A stretch of DNA of 46,878 nt, taken from NCBI GenBank assembly GCA_015061335.1, contig SUWT01000010.1, positions 1 through 46,878 of the forward strand, given 5' to 3'. Source of the DNA: Lentimicrobiaceae bacterium. Its GTDB lineage: Bacteria; Bacteroidota; Bacteroidia; Bacteroidales; F082. The notes below the pieces were generated by a model, which saw only the letters and a program-made list of their open reading frames with translations, did not search any database and had not been told where the DNA came from. Of the stretch, positions 15,186 through 24,521 are shown piece by piece (position 1 is the stretch's first letter; each line of letters opens with the position of its first letter). A program made the translations under genes and the position numbers.

Positions 15186-16082
15186 ATGGAATATAAAGAT
15201 TATTATAAAATATTAGGTGTAGAACGTAGTGCTACTCAAGATGAAATAAAGAAGGCTTATCGTAAGCTGGCTGTTAAATATCATCCCGATAAGAATCCTG
15301 ACGATAAGGTGGCTGAGGAAAAATTTAAAGATATTTCGGAGGCATATCAGGTCATAGGCAATGCTGATACGAGGAAGAAATATGATGAACTTGGTGCTAA
15401 TTGGAAACAATATGAGAATACAGGTTTCTCTGGTAATCAAGGATTTAACGCAAGCGGTTTCTCCGATTTCTTCGATATGTTTTTCGGAGGTCAAGGAGGT
15501 ACGGCAGGCTTCGACATCAGAGATTTTATGGGTGGAATGGGAGGCTCTCGTAGATCTACCAGACCCGCTAGAGGTTCTGACCTTAATGCTACAATAAATC
15601 TTACGCTTCTGGAGGCGTTTCAAGGCTCCCAACGATTTATCGATCTAAACGGAAATACAATTAAGATAAATATCAAACCTGGTGTGCGCGATGGACAGAC
15701 TTTGCGTATAAAAGGGAAAGGTAACCCTGGACGTAATGGAGGTGAAAATGGTGACTTGCTTATTAAAGTCGTTATAATGAATGATCCTGTATATCAACGT
15801 GATGGAGATGATCTCATTAGAAATATTAACATTGATGTATATACCGCAATACTTGGTGGAAAAATAACGATAACAACTCTGAAAGGCGATGTCAACGTAC
15901 CTATCAAATCCCAGACTCAAAATAACAGCACCCTGAGATTGAAAGGTATGGGTATGCCTCATTATGGTAAGGAAGGCGCAGGATCTCTGTTGCTTAAAGT
16001 TCAGATACTCCTGCCAGACCACTTCTCACAACAAGAATTAGACCTGATTAAACAAGCTCAGGAATTGAAAGAACCTAGATAA
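15186..16082 (+). CDS. DnaJ-family co-chaperone, CbpA type
   Basis: A 298-residue class B J protein that stimulates DnaK. The J domain occupies residues 3-68 with the HPD motif in VKYHPDKNP, followed by a Gly/Phe-rich linker ([25 protein letters not shown] region) and two beta-sandwich substrate-binding domains (from about 125, [21 protein letters not shown]). No CxxCxGxG zinc repeats are present, which separates it from DnaJ proper and fits CbpA. It is unlinked to dnaK or grpE here and follows the PspC/LiaF-like pair by 65 bases. Confidence 0.92.
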   Translation: MEYKDYYKILGVERSATQDEIKKAYRKLAVKYHPDKNPDDKVAEEKFKDISEAYQVIGNADTRKKYDELGANWKQYENTGFSGNQGFNASGFSDFFDMFFGGQGGTAGFDIRDFMGGMGGSRRSTRPARGSDLNATINLTLLEAFQGSQRFIDLNGNTIKINIKPGVRDGQTLRIKGKGNPGRNGGENGDLLIKVVIMNDPVYQRDGDDLIRNINIDVYTAILGGKITITTLKGDVNVPIKSQTQNNSTLRLKGMGMPHYGKEGAGSLLLKVQILLPDHFSQQELDLIKQAQELKEPR

Positions 16083-16210
16083 TAACACTTTCATCATTAT
16101 ATCTGTAGCTTTTTTTAATCTGATTGCTTTTTTTTACAAAAAAATATACATAGTTAGAGTATTTTTTTGTTTCTTTGCATTTTATATATAACCAAGAGAT
16201 ATTTAATACA

Positions 16211-18547
16211 ATGCAAAGAAAATCTAGCTTATCGTGTTTTATTGTCACATTTTTGTTATTGTTGTCAACAACTTCTGTTTTTGCGCAGAATGAAAATAAT
16301 GTTAAAGGCTTTGTGTATGAGAAATCAACAGGTGAACCAATGATGTTCTGTAATGTATATCTGAAAGGTACTACATTGGGAGCATCTACTGATATCAACG
16401 GATATTTTAGTATCACAAGAATTCCTGATGGTGACTATACAATCTTTATCACTAATCTGGGTTATGACACTATAAGAGAGAATATTACACTTCATAACGA
16501 TCAGGTCTTGAATAAAAAATATTATCTGGAAGAGTCTTCTGTAGTACTCGAGGCTGTTAATGTTACAGCAGATAAAATAGAGGCTCGAACAGAAACTAAG
16601 ACTTCTGTAGTTAACATAACACCAAAGACCATTACCAGAATTCCTTCAATGGGTGGACAGGCTGACCTGGCACAATATCTGCAGGTTATTCCTGGCGTTA
16701 TCTTCACTGGCGACCAAGGTGGTCAACTTTATATCCGTGGTGGATCACCGATACAAAATAAAGTGTTACTCGATGGTATGGTGATCTATAATCCGTTCCA
16801 CTCTATTGGTCTTTTCTCTGTATTTGATACTGATATTATCAGAAATGCAGAAATATATACTGGCGGTTTCGGAGCAGAATATGGAGGACGTATCTCTTCC
16901 GTAATGGATATCACAACACGAGATGGTAATAAAAAACGTATAAGTGGTAAAGTAGGCGCTACAACTTTCGGTGCTAAGTTGACACTCGAAGGTCCATTAA
17001 AAAAAGCTAAAACACCAGAGGATATGAGCATGTCATTTATCCTCTCAGCAAAAAACTCATATCTGGAAAAAACTAGTCAGACAATATATAAAGGTATTCT
17101 TAATGGGGAAGTCCTTCCTTATAATTATACCGACTTGTATGGTAAAGTCTCTCTTAATTCCTCAAATGGTAGTAAGGTTAACTTCTTCGGATTTAACTTT
17201 ACCGATGAGGTGAATAATTATAAATCAATTTCTGACTTTGGCTGGGATTCATACGGCGCTGGTGCCAACTTCGTTGTTATTCCAGGAAAATCTCCTGTGC
17301 TTATAGAAGGTAATATGGCGTTCTCTCAATATGAAGCAGCTCTTAAAGAACAAAATAACCCTGATAGAAGAAGTTCTATTAATGGTTTTAATGCAGGTTT
17401 TGCCTTCACTTATTTCCTGGGTAAAAACTCTTTGAAATACGGTATAGAGATGCTCGGATTTAAAACTGTTTTCGACTATACCAAATCTAATGGTATTCAC
17501 ATGAGCCAAATTGAGAATACTACGGAGTTGGGAGCTTATATTAAATATAAAGCTCAATTTAACAACTTTATCCTTGAACCAAGTTTCAGAGTACAGGCCT
17601 ATGCTTCATTATCAGAAGTGTCGCCAGAACCACGTATAGCTCTTAAATATAATGTGACAGATTGGATGCGTATAAAAGCTGCCGGTGGCTTCTATTCTCA
17701 AAACCTTATCGCAGCTAATAGCGACCGCGATGTTGTTAATCTGTTCTATGGTTTCTTGTCAGGACAAACTAATATCCCTACTACATTCAATGGCGAAAAA
17801 GTGACATCAAAACTACAAAAAGCTATTCATTACATTCTTGGAACAGAATTCGATGTGTATAATAATATAACTCTTAATTTGGAAGGCTATTATAAAGACT
17901 TTAAACAACTTACAAGCATGAACCGTAACCAGATGTATAGCGAGATGGACGCACCTCAAGGAACACCTCAGATAGAAAAGAAGGATTTTATGATAGAAGA
18001 TGGTGCGGCTTACGGTGTTGACTTCTCTGTTAAATATGAAGATAATAGATGGTATCTTTGGGGAGCATATTCTTTAGGTTATGTTAATAAGAATTATGAA
18101 AACTCCGACGGACAACTCGTCAACTATAGAACACACTACGATAGACGTCATAACGTGAATATAATACTTACCTATTCCGCTGGTTCTAAACGCCAATGGG
18201 AATTCAGCGGACGCTGGAACTTCGGAACAGGATTCCCATTTACACAAGTATGTGGCTTCTATGAAGAACTGCCATACGATAATATATACTTCGACCCATA
18301 TACAGAAAGCGGTAACCTCGGTCTTATCTATGGCGACCTTAACACAGGTCAACTCCCAACTTATCACAGACTCGATATTGATATGAAGAGAAAATTCTAT
18401 TTCTCCGAAAACGTTATGCTCGAAGCTGATTTCAGTATAACTAATGTGTATGATAGACGTAATATATTCTATATAGATATTGTGTCTAGCGAATATATTT
18501 ATCAATTACCATTTATGCCTAGCATTGGCCTAACATTGTCGTTCTAA
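16211..18547 (+). CDS. TonB-dependent outer-membrane receptor with CarboxypepD_reg-like domain
   Basis: Outer-membrane gated channel of 778 residues. From the chosen start (MQRKSSLSCFIVTFLLLLSTTSVFAQ) there is a signal peptide cut after AQ, then a carboxypeptidase-regulatory-like beta domain (VKGFVYEKSTGEPMMFCNVYLKG), a plug domain (LAQYLQVIPGVIFTGDQGGQLYIRGG, GGFGAEYGGRISSVMDI) and a beta-barrel ending in Phe (SIGLTLSF). The upstream in-frame ATG at 16175 would add a non-signal-like extension. No SusD partner follows. The next gene, oligopeptidase B, starts three bases after the stop, so the pair could work in peptide uptake and breakdown; the substrate itself is unknown. Confidence 0.92.
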   Translation: MQRKSSLSCFIVTFLLLLSTTSVFAQNENNVKGFVYEKSTGEPMMFCNVYLKGTTLGASTDINGYFSITRIPDGDYTIFITNLGYDTIRENITLHNDQVLNKKYYLEESSVVLEAVNVTADKIEARTETKTSVVNITPKTITRIPSMGGQADLAQYLQVIPGVIFTGDQGGQLYIRGGSPIQNKVLLDGMVIYNPFHSIGLFSVFDTDIIRNAEIYTGGFGAEYGGRISSVMDITTRDGNKKRISGKVGATTFGAKLTLEGPLKKAKTPEDMSMSFILSAKNSYLEKTSQTIYKGILNGEVLPYNYTDLYGKVSLNSSNGSKVNFFGFNFTDEVNNYKSISDFGWDSYGAGANFVVIPGKSPVLIEGNMAFSQYEAALKEQNNPDRRSSINGFNAGFAFTYFLGKNSLKYGIEMLGFKTVFDYTKSNGIHMSQIENTTELGAYIKYKAQFNNFILEPSFRVQAYASLSEVSPEPRIALKYNVTDWMRIKAAGGFYSQNLIAANSDRDVVNLFYGFLSGQTNIPTTFNGEKVTSKLQKAIHYILGTEFDVYNNITLNLEGYYKDFKQLTSMNRNQMYSEMDAPQGTPQIEKKDFMIEDGAAYGVDFSVKYEDNRWYLWGAYSLGYVNKNYENSDGQLVNYRTHYDRRHNVNIILTYSAGSKRQWEFSGRWNFGTGFPFTQVCGFYEELPYDNIYFDPYTESGNLGLIYGDLNTGQLPTYHRLDIDMKRKFYFSENVMLEADFSITNVYDRRNIFYIDIVSSEYIYQLPFMPSIGLTLSF

Positions 18548-18550
18548 TAT

Positions 18551-20590
18551 ATGAATAAACCTATAGCTAAAAAATGTCCTCATGAACTCATAACTCATGA
18601 GGACATTCGCATTGATAATTATTACTGGCTTAACGAACGAGAAAATCCGGAAGTGATAGCTTACCTCGAAGAGGAAAATCGTTATCAAGAGGTGATGATG
18701 AAAGATACGGAACCTCTTCAACAAAAAATATATGACGAAATTGTCGGTCGCATCAAACAGGACGACGTCTCTTATCCAGTGAAAAGAAACGGTTATTATT
18801 ATTACTCGCGCTACGAGGAAGGAAAGGAATATCCTGTCTATTGCCGCCGTAAAGATAATATGGAAAATCCGGAACATATCTTCCTCGATTGTAACGTGAT
18901 GGCAGAAGGTCATCGTTACTTCGATATAGGTGCTTATTCCGTGAGCCCGAATAATGAACTGCTCGCCTATAGCGTCGATACCGTGAGCCGCAGACAATAT
19001 GACATTTGCTTTAAATCGTTGAAGGCTTCTGAACAAGACAAACATTTTCCTGATGTCATCAAAAACACTACCGGTAATATGGTGTGGGCTAATGATAATG
19101 CGACGATCTTCTATAGCGCTAAAGATGAGACATTACGTTCTTGTAAGATAATGCGTCATAAATTAGGTGACAATCCTGATAATGACGAACTCGTGTATTT
19201 TGAGGAAGATACTGCTTTCAGCTGTTTCGTGGGTAAGTCGAAATCTAAGAAATTTATCATGATTGTATCTGAGAGTACGCTTTCTTCTGAGGTGCGTTTT
19301 CTTGATGCTGATAATCCTTTTGGTGAGTTTAAGATCTTCCAGAAACGTCAGAATGATCATCTTTACGGAGTTGGTCATTATGAAGATAATTTCTATATTT
19401 TGACGAATGCCGACGGCGCGAAGAACTTCAAGATTATGAAGACTCCTGTCGATAAGACTGAGAAGGAAAACTGGATTGAGATAATTCCGCATCGTGATGA
19501 TGTCTTGGTGGAGGACTTCGATTTGTTCTCGGAGTTTCTTGTCATGGAAGAACGTAAGGAAGGACTTGTCAAAATTAGAATCATGTCGTGGGATTTCAAG
19601 ACCGATTATTACATCGATTTCGGTGAGCCGACATACACGGCTTATTCCGCCGGAAATCCGGATTTCGACTCTCATCTTTTGAGATATGGATATAATTCGA
19701 TGACGACACCTGCTTCTCTATATGAATTCGATATGAAAGAACGTAAGTCGGTTTTGTTGAAACGTCAGGAGATCGTAGGTGGTTATGAGCCGTCGGATTA
19801 CGTCACTGAGCGTCATTTCGCTCCTTCGCACGATGGCGTGATGGTCCCGATTTCCTTGGTGTATAAAAAAGGTATGAAGAAAGACGGCGACAATCCTCTC
19901 GTGCTTTACGGCTACGGCTCTTATGGCAGCAGCATGGACGCATATTTCTCATCGGCGCGACTGAGTCTCTTGGACAGAGGTTTCGTCTGGGCGATAGCGC
20001 ACATCAGAGGAGGCGAGGAGTTGGGTCGTCAATGGTATGAAGACGGTAAGTTGTTGAAAAAGAAAAACACCTTCCTCGATTTTATCTGCTGCGGAAAATA
20101 TCTGGTTGAAGAAGGATTTACGTCTAACGACAAGATGTTCGCCATGGGAGGCAGTGCGGGCGGATTGCTTGTAGGTGCAGTCGCAAACATGACTCCTGAG
20201 ATGTGGCGTGGTATAATAGCTCAAGTGCCTTTCGTCGATGTCGTGACAACTATGCTCGACGAAACAATACCACTTACGACAGGAGAATATGACGAATGGG
20301 GAAATCCTAACGAAAAGGAATTTTACGATTATATGAAATCATATTCGCCATACGACAATGTGGAAAGAAAAACATATCCGGCAATGCTTGTCACTACGGG
20401 ATTGCACGACAGTCAGGTTCAATATTGGGAGCCGGCTAAGTGGGTGGCGAAGCTGAGAGAAATGAAGACCGACGACAATCCTTTATATCTCAAAACCAAT
20501 ATGGACTTCGGTCATGGAGGCGCATCGGGACGTTTCGAAGGAATAAAAGAAGTCGCTCTTGAATATGCTTTTATGATTGATAGTTTATAA
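18551..20590 (+). CDS. ptrB: Oligopeptidase B (S9 family prolyl-oligopeptidase-like)
   Basis: Serine peptidase of 679 residues that cuts short peptides after basic residues. The N-terminal part is a seven-bladed propeller (about 65-400) that limits access; the C-terminal alpha/beta-hydrolase domain holds Ser535 in GGSAGG, Asp620 in GLHDSQVQYWEP and His655 in DFGHGGASGR. NEREN near residue 27 and YYYSRYEEGKEYPVYCRR are typical of oligopeptidase B. There is no signal peptide, so it is cytoplasmic or periplasmic by unknown means. It is placed three bases after the TonB receptor gene. Codon use in the second half is visibly richer in G and C than in the receptor. Confidence 0.93.
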   Translation: MNKPIAKKCPHELITHEDIRIDNYYWLNERENPEVIAYLEEENRYQEVMMKDTEPLQQKIYDEIVGRIKQDDVSYPVKRNGYYYYSRYEEGKEYPVYCRRKDNMENPEHIFLDCNVMAEGHRYFDIGAYSVSPNNELLAYSVDTVSRRQYDICFKSLKASEQDKHFPDVIKNTTGNMVWANDNATIFYSAKDETLRSCKIMRHKLGDNPDNDELVYFEEDTAFSCFVGKSKSKKFIMIVSESTLSSEVRFLDADNPFGEFKIFQKRQNDHLYGVGHYEDNFYILTNADGAKNFKIMKTPVDKTEKENWIEIIPHRDDVLVEDFDLFSEFLVMEERKEGLVKIRIMSWDFKTDYYIDFGEPTYTAYSAGNPDFDSHLLRYGYNSMTTPASLYEFDMKERKSVLLKRQEIVGGYEPSDYVTERHFAPSHDGVMVPISLVYKKGMKKDGDNPLVLYGYGSYGSSMDAYFSSARLSLLDRGFVWAIAHIRGGEELGRQWYEDGKLLKKKNTFLDFICCGKYLVEEGFTSNDKMFAMGGSAGGLLVGAVANMTPEMWRGIIAQVPFVDVVTTMLDETIPLTTGEYDEWGNPNEKEFYDYMKSYSPYDNVERKTYPAMLVTTGLHDSQVQYWEPAKWVAKLREMKTDDNPLYLKTNMDFGHGGASGRFEGIKEVALEYAFMIDSL

Positions 20591-20593
20591 TTA

Positions 20594-20684
20594 GTAAGGT
20601 CTCAAGGTCACAAAGTCGCAAGGTCGCAGAGTGGTCGTTTCTCCGACCCTGCGACCTTGCGACATTATGACCTTGAGACTCTTA
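20594..20684. repeat. Large hairpin of octanucleotide repeats between convergent genes
   Basis: Octamers such as AAGGTCTC, AAGGTCAC and AAGTCGCA are mirrored by the complementary arm 20644-20684, giving arms of about 40 bases with few mismatches around a short loop. The right arm includes the stop codon of the minus-strand T9SS gene. It may end transcription from both sides, although it lacks a T run. Confidence 0.85.
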
Positions 20685-22700
20685 TTCAACAATCATCTTT
20701 TTGATGAAATTTCCGTTTGATGTTTCAACATCGATGAAATATATTCCGGAATTATAATCTGAAACATTGATTTCAATTTCGCCAGAATTGACGTCAATCT
20801 CTTCTACCAACATTCCAAGACAATTGTAAATTCTGACAACTGATGGCTGACAGCTGATAGCAGACAGCTTGATAACGTCTTTCGCCGGATTAGGATAAAT
20901 GCTGATGTTTCCGCTTGCGTTTTCATTGATGTTGAGAACAGCATCTATAGTCTCAATAACGCCGACTGATGTCTTGTCGTCATATAAAGCCACTATTTCA
21001 ACAACATGGAATCCTGTTTCTGTCAGAGGATGTTCGTATGATAATTCGCTGATGTTTTCCGCTGCCAATATATTATTGATATATACGTTGTAACCGCTTG
21101 CGTTATCGTTTTGAGGAGCGTCCCATGAAATAATGAGATTGTTATTTCCGTCTTCTTCCAACTTCATATTCTGTATAGGATAGACATGTTCGGTATATTC
21201 GTAAGCGAAACGGCTGTTGAAGATTTCTTTTGTCTCGGCGTCTTGCAACCACAACGCTACTTCCAAATCGCTGATTTCTTCAACATTGGTCGTTGACATG
21301 TCGTAAGAAAATTCGAAGCTTTGATATTCTCCAGCACTGATGCTTATGTCGTTGCCCTCTGCGTCTTCCAACATTTTCATCATAATGTGATGGAACTCAG
21401 TCTCGCCGTTGCTGCCTACGTTTTCAGTAGTCGTTTTTTCATTTACAGAGATGAAAGCTTTCATATTATCAATGTCGATATACGACATGAAGTCGGCGGT
21501 AACGTTGATGGTATTGCCATCCATATTGAAAGCACCTCTGATATTTACTATTGAAGGCGTTGCGAGTTTTGCTTCTAATTCTTCAGGTTCAATGGCGTAA
21601 GATTCATCAACGATGCCGTCGAAGAAAATTTTAGGAACGCCGCTCACGTCGTAGAATGTCTTTCTTATGCCTGCTTCACTTGTATAATAAGGGTCGCCGC
21701 TGCCTGGCCAGTTCATGGGATATTTGGTGTAAGTGAACTTGCCTTCGTTTTCGTTGGTGAATGCTTCCATGCCAGCGTTCACCTCCACGCAAGGACCGCA
21801 GGTAGAACTGGAGAAATGTTCAATCATAGGTATTTTGTCGGTAAGTCCTATCGCAGCGACAATCTCTTTCTCAGCGTCGTTGTTTGCCTGATTCTCATCA
21901 GAAATACCATTGACGGATGTTATTTCCATGCTCAGCTGATGACTTCCAAGTTCGAAGAAATGTTTGGTCTCGAAAGTGAAATCTTCACTTTCTGTTGTTG
22001 CTAAGTTTGTGTTGAAAGTCTCGGTGACAGTCTCTCCGTCAATTGTGTAAGATGCAGTGAAAGTCTCGATATTGTTTGCGCCTGTATTCTGCAAGGTGAA
22101 AGATATTTCGTTTTCGCCGAAGAGAGTATATTCCTGATTGTTGATTCCTATGAGATTAGCATCGACTTGGTTATGACTTACAATCAAGATGTCGTCGAAA
22201 TACCAGAAGTTGATGTTGTATGTAGAACCTTCGAAGTAAAGGCATAACATGACATTGTCTTTGCCGAAGTCTGGTGAGTTGAATGCTTCTTCAACGATAT
22301 ATTCATCTGATTCGTAGTAGGTCTTGCTCCATGCAGTGTTCCATGTGTTGCCGTTGTCTGATGATGTCGCGAATCCTATTGTGGCGCAGTCCTCATACAC
22401 ATAGACATCGTGTTTGAACGATAATGTGGCGGTGACTATTCCTTCTAAGTTGATAGGTGTTGTCGAAACCACGCGTGTCAGTCCTTCGAAGATAGGTGTC
22501 CATGCTAGCTGCAATTCGTTTGGCAGTCCTCCCGCGTTGTTGGTTTTTCCTAACGACCAGTTCGCAGCACCGCCGTCGGTTATCGACCATCCGCTTAGAA
22601 TGTCGTCGTCGAATGATTCTTGAAAGATAACATTGCCGTTTTGTGACATCATCGATAAGGATGTCAAGAAAAACAAAATTAAGAATAATGATTTTTTCAT
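20682..22700 (-). CDS. T9SS-exported Omp28-like protein with thioredoxin-like domain
   Basis: A 672-residue exported protein. It has a signal peptide (MKKSLFLILFFLTSLSMMSQ), an N-terminal beta-sandwich resembling a cleaved-adhesin/MAM-like domain (FQESFDDDILSGWSITD, then WYFDDILIVSHN), and a CARDB-like segment. An Omp28-related thioredoxin-like domain follows, with a CGPC motif in FSSSTCGPCVEVNAGMEAF near residue 293. A fibronectin-like segment precedes the C-terminal type A sorting domain (SIYPNPAKDVIKLS to the end), which directs secretion through the type IX system. Within the sorting domain the residues SAISCQPSVV are encoded by a repeat array shared with the methyltransferase gene. It is monocistronic, with its own -7 box, and its function outside the cell is unknown. 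Confidence 0.88.
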   Translation of the reverse strand: MKKSLFLILFFLTSLSMMSQNGNVIFQESFDDDILSGWSITDGGAANWSLGKTNNAGGLPNELQLAWTPIFEGLTRVVSTTPINLEGIVTATLSFKHDVYVYEDCATIGFATSSDNGNTWNTAWSKTYYESDEYIVEEAFNSPDFGKDNVMLCLYFEGSTYNINFWYFDDILIVSHNQVDANLIGINNQEYTLFGENEISFTLQNTGANNIETFTASYTIDGETVTETFNTNLATTESEDFTFETKHFFELGSHQLSMEITSVNGISDENQANNDAEKEIVAAIGLTDKIPMIEHFSSSTCGPCVEVNAGMEAFTNENEGKFTYTKYPMNWPGSGDPYYTSEAGIRKTFYDVSGVPKIFFDGIVDESYAIEPEELEAKLATPSIVNIRGAFNMDGNTINVTADFMSYIDIDNMKAFISVNEKTTTENVGSNGETEFHHIMMKMLEDAEGNDISISAGEYQSFEFSYDMSTTNVEEISDLEVALWLQDAETKEIFNSRFAYEYTEHVYPIQNMKLEEDGNNNLIISWDAPQNDNASGYNVYINNILAAENISELSYEHPLTETGFHVVEIVALYDDKTSVGVIETIDAVLNINENASGNISIYPNPAKDVIKLSAISCQPSVVRIYNCLGMLVEEIDVNSGEIEINVSDYNSGIYFIDVETSNGNFIKKMIVE
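20836..20870. repeat. In-gene heptanucleotide array CAGCTGT class
   Basis: On the minus strand the heptamers CTGCTAT, CAGCTGT, CAGCCAT and CAGTTGT are in tandem. 25 bases are identical to the array at 2330-2364 but are read here in a different frame. Confidence 0.75.
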
Positions 22701-22729
22701 AAGCTATTTATTGGTAAAAAATGAAAGTG

Positions 22730-22737
22730 CAAATGTA
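22730..22737 (-). promoter_or_regulatory. -7 box TACATTTG for the T9SS gene
   Basis: Exact TAnnTTTG match followed by GC on the minus strand, 30 bases before the ATG at 22700. Confidence 0.6.
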
Positions 22738-22815
22738 ATGTTTTTTTATGTATGAGAACTTGGTAATTTCAAGGTCAAAATTCTATAAAATGTTTTTAAG
22801 TATGAATGAAATTAT

Positions 22816-22823
22816 TATCTTTG
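22816..22823 (+). promoter_or_regulatory. -7 box TATCTTTG for the GH13 operon
   Basis: Exact TAnnTTTG match followed by GC, 28 bases before the ATG at 22851. Confidence 0.7.
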
Positions 22824-22850
22824 CATAAATAAATACTCATAGACTGAATT

Positions 22851-24521
22851 ATGAACGTTTATCAGCTTTTTGTACGTACATTCGGAAATAAAAATACTGA
22901 ACCTGTCTTCGATGGTGATAAGACGCAAAACGGATGCGGTACTTTCGCAAACATAAACAATAATGCTTTAAATTCTCTTAAATCTTTAGGAATTACTCAT
23001 ATATGGCTGACAGGTGTGATACGTCATTCTAGCCGGACGGCTTATCATGAACTCGGAATAAAAGCGACTAATCCGTCTATTACAAAAGGTAAGGCAGGAT
23101 CTCCGTATTCTATCATGGATTATTATGACATAGATCCAGACTTGGCTGTCAATCCGAAAAACAGAATGGAAGAGTTTGAGGAACTCGTGGCTCGCATCCA
23201 TGAGAAAGGAATGAAGGTGATAATAGATTTCGTTCCGAATCATCTTGCCAGAGAATATAAGTCGTTATATAAGCCTTTCGATGTGGAAGAGTTTGGCGAA
23301 CATGATAATAAGAATGTGATATTTTCAAAAGATAATAACTTCTATTACTGTCCTGATCAGGAGTTTGAGGTTCCAGGACAACAGTCGGCAGCCAGCAGTT
23401 ATTCAGAGTTTCCTGCTAAAGCTTCTGGTAATGATGTTTTCTCTGCAAAACCTTCAGTTAATGATTGGTATGATACTGTTAAGTTGAACTATGGTGTTGA
23501 TTATCAGAATAATAATAAAGTGTTTGAGCCGATGCCCAATACATGGCTAAAGATGCTGAATATTATGTCGTATTGGTGTGAAAAAGGAATAGATGGCTTC
23601 CGTGTTGATATGGCGGAAATGGTGCCGGTTGAGTTCTGGCGATGGTCAATACAAGAACTTCGTGAATCATACGATGTCATTATGATTGCTGAAATATATC
23701 AACCTCATCTATATGGAAATTATATTGAAGCAGGTTTTGATTTTCTGTATGATAAGGTGGGTCTTTATAATACTCTTGAAAATATTTATCGCTATGGGCA
23801 ACGTGCCGATACCATTACTGATGTATGGAAGAGTCTTCATGGTTTGGATGATGTTATGCTGCGTTTTATGGAAAATCATGATGAACCCCGATTGGCGTCA
23901 GAGTGTTTCTTTGGCGATGCGGAAAAGAGCCTGCCTTTTGTTGGAGTGTCTGCTTTGATGAATAGAGGACCTTTCATGATTTATAATGGTCAGGAAAGTG
24001 GAGAAGATGCAAAGGGAATGACGGGTTATAGCGGCGATGATGGACGTACATCTATATTTGATTATGTTACAATGCCAAAACATCAGGCTTGGATGGCTGA
24101 TGGTTCTTTCGATGGAAAATTCTTCTCGGAAAAACAAAATACTTTATTTAAGTTTTATAAGCAATTGCTTAATCTGAGAATTAATAATAACGCAATTAAT
24201 AAAGGCGCATTTTATGATCTTATGTGGGTCAATCCATGGTATTCTGATTTCGATCCTCAGTATGTTTATGCTTTTCTTCGCTTTTATGGCGAGGAAAGAT
24301 TACTTATAGTGGCAAATCTCAATACTATGGAATCTCGTAGATGTTATGTTAAAATTCCTACGGATGCATTACAACTGATGAATTTGGAACAGAATGATTT
24401 ATTTTGTGAAGCTGTAGATATATTAACAGACGAGAAAATATTTTATAATATGATAGATATTGATAGTAAAGGTGTTATGTTGGATCTTAAACCGGCAGAC
24501 ATAAAAATTATTAAGTTATGA
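22851..24521 (+). CDS. GH13 alpha-amylase family glycoside hydrolase
   Basis: Cytoplasmic (no signal peptide) alpha-glucan-active enzyme of 556 residues with a GH13 (beta/alpha)8 barrel. The conserved regions are DFVPNH, GFRVDMAEM with nucleophile Asp253, MIAEIY with acid/base Glu281, and ENHDEPR with Asp344. The domain between strands (residues about 140-200) carries EFPAKASGNDVFSAKPSVNDWYDTVKLNYG. A C-terminal beta domain follows from about 440. The stop overlaps the start of the branching enzyme by four bases, so the two are translationally coupled and likely serve glycogen synthesis or breakdown. The exact specificity (amylase, debranching or transferase) cannot be decided from sequence. 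Confidence 0.9.
   Translation: MNVYQLFVRTFGNKNTEPVFDGDKTQNGCGTFANINNNALNSLKSLGITHIWLTGVIRHSSRTAYHELGIKATNPSITKGKAGSPYSIMDYYDIDPDLAVNPKNRMEEFEELVARIHEKGMKVIIDFVPNHLAREYKSLYKPFDVEEFGEHDNKNVIFSKDNNFYYCPDQEFEVPGQQSAASSYSEFPAKASGNDVFSAKPSVNDWYDTVKLNYGVDYQNNNKVFEPMPNTWLKMLNIMSYWCEKGIDGFRVDMAEMVPVEFWRWSIQELRESYDVIMIAEIYQPHLYGNYIEAGFDFLYDKVGLYNTLENIYRYGQRADTITDVWKSLHGLDDVMLRFMENHDEPRLASECFFGDAEKSLPFVGVSALMNRGPFMIYNGQESGEDAKGMTGYSGDDGRTSIFDYVTMPKHQAWMADGSFDGKFFSEKQNTLFKFYKQLLNLRINNNAINKGAFYDLMWVNPWYSDFDPQYVYAFLRFYGEERLLIVANLNTMESRRCYVKIPTDALQLMNLEQNDLFCEAVDILTDEKIFYNMIDIDSKGVMLDLKPADIKIIKL

Noticed and set aside
23380-23410. Further repeat insert in the GH13 gene (residues QQSAASSY)
   Set aside because: Only about three CAG-started heptamers, not clearly periodic, and possibly normal loop variation.
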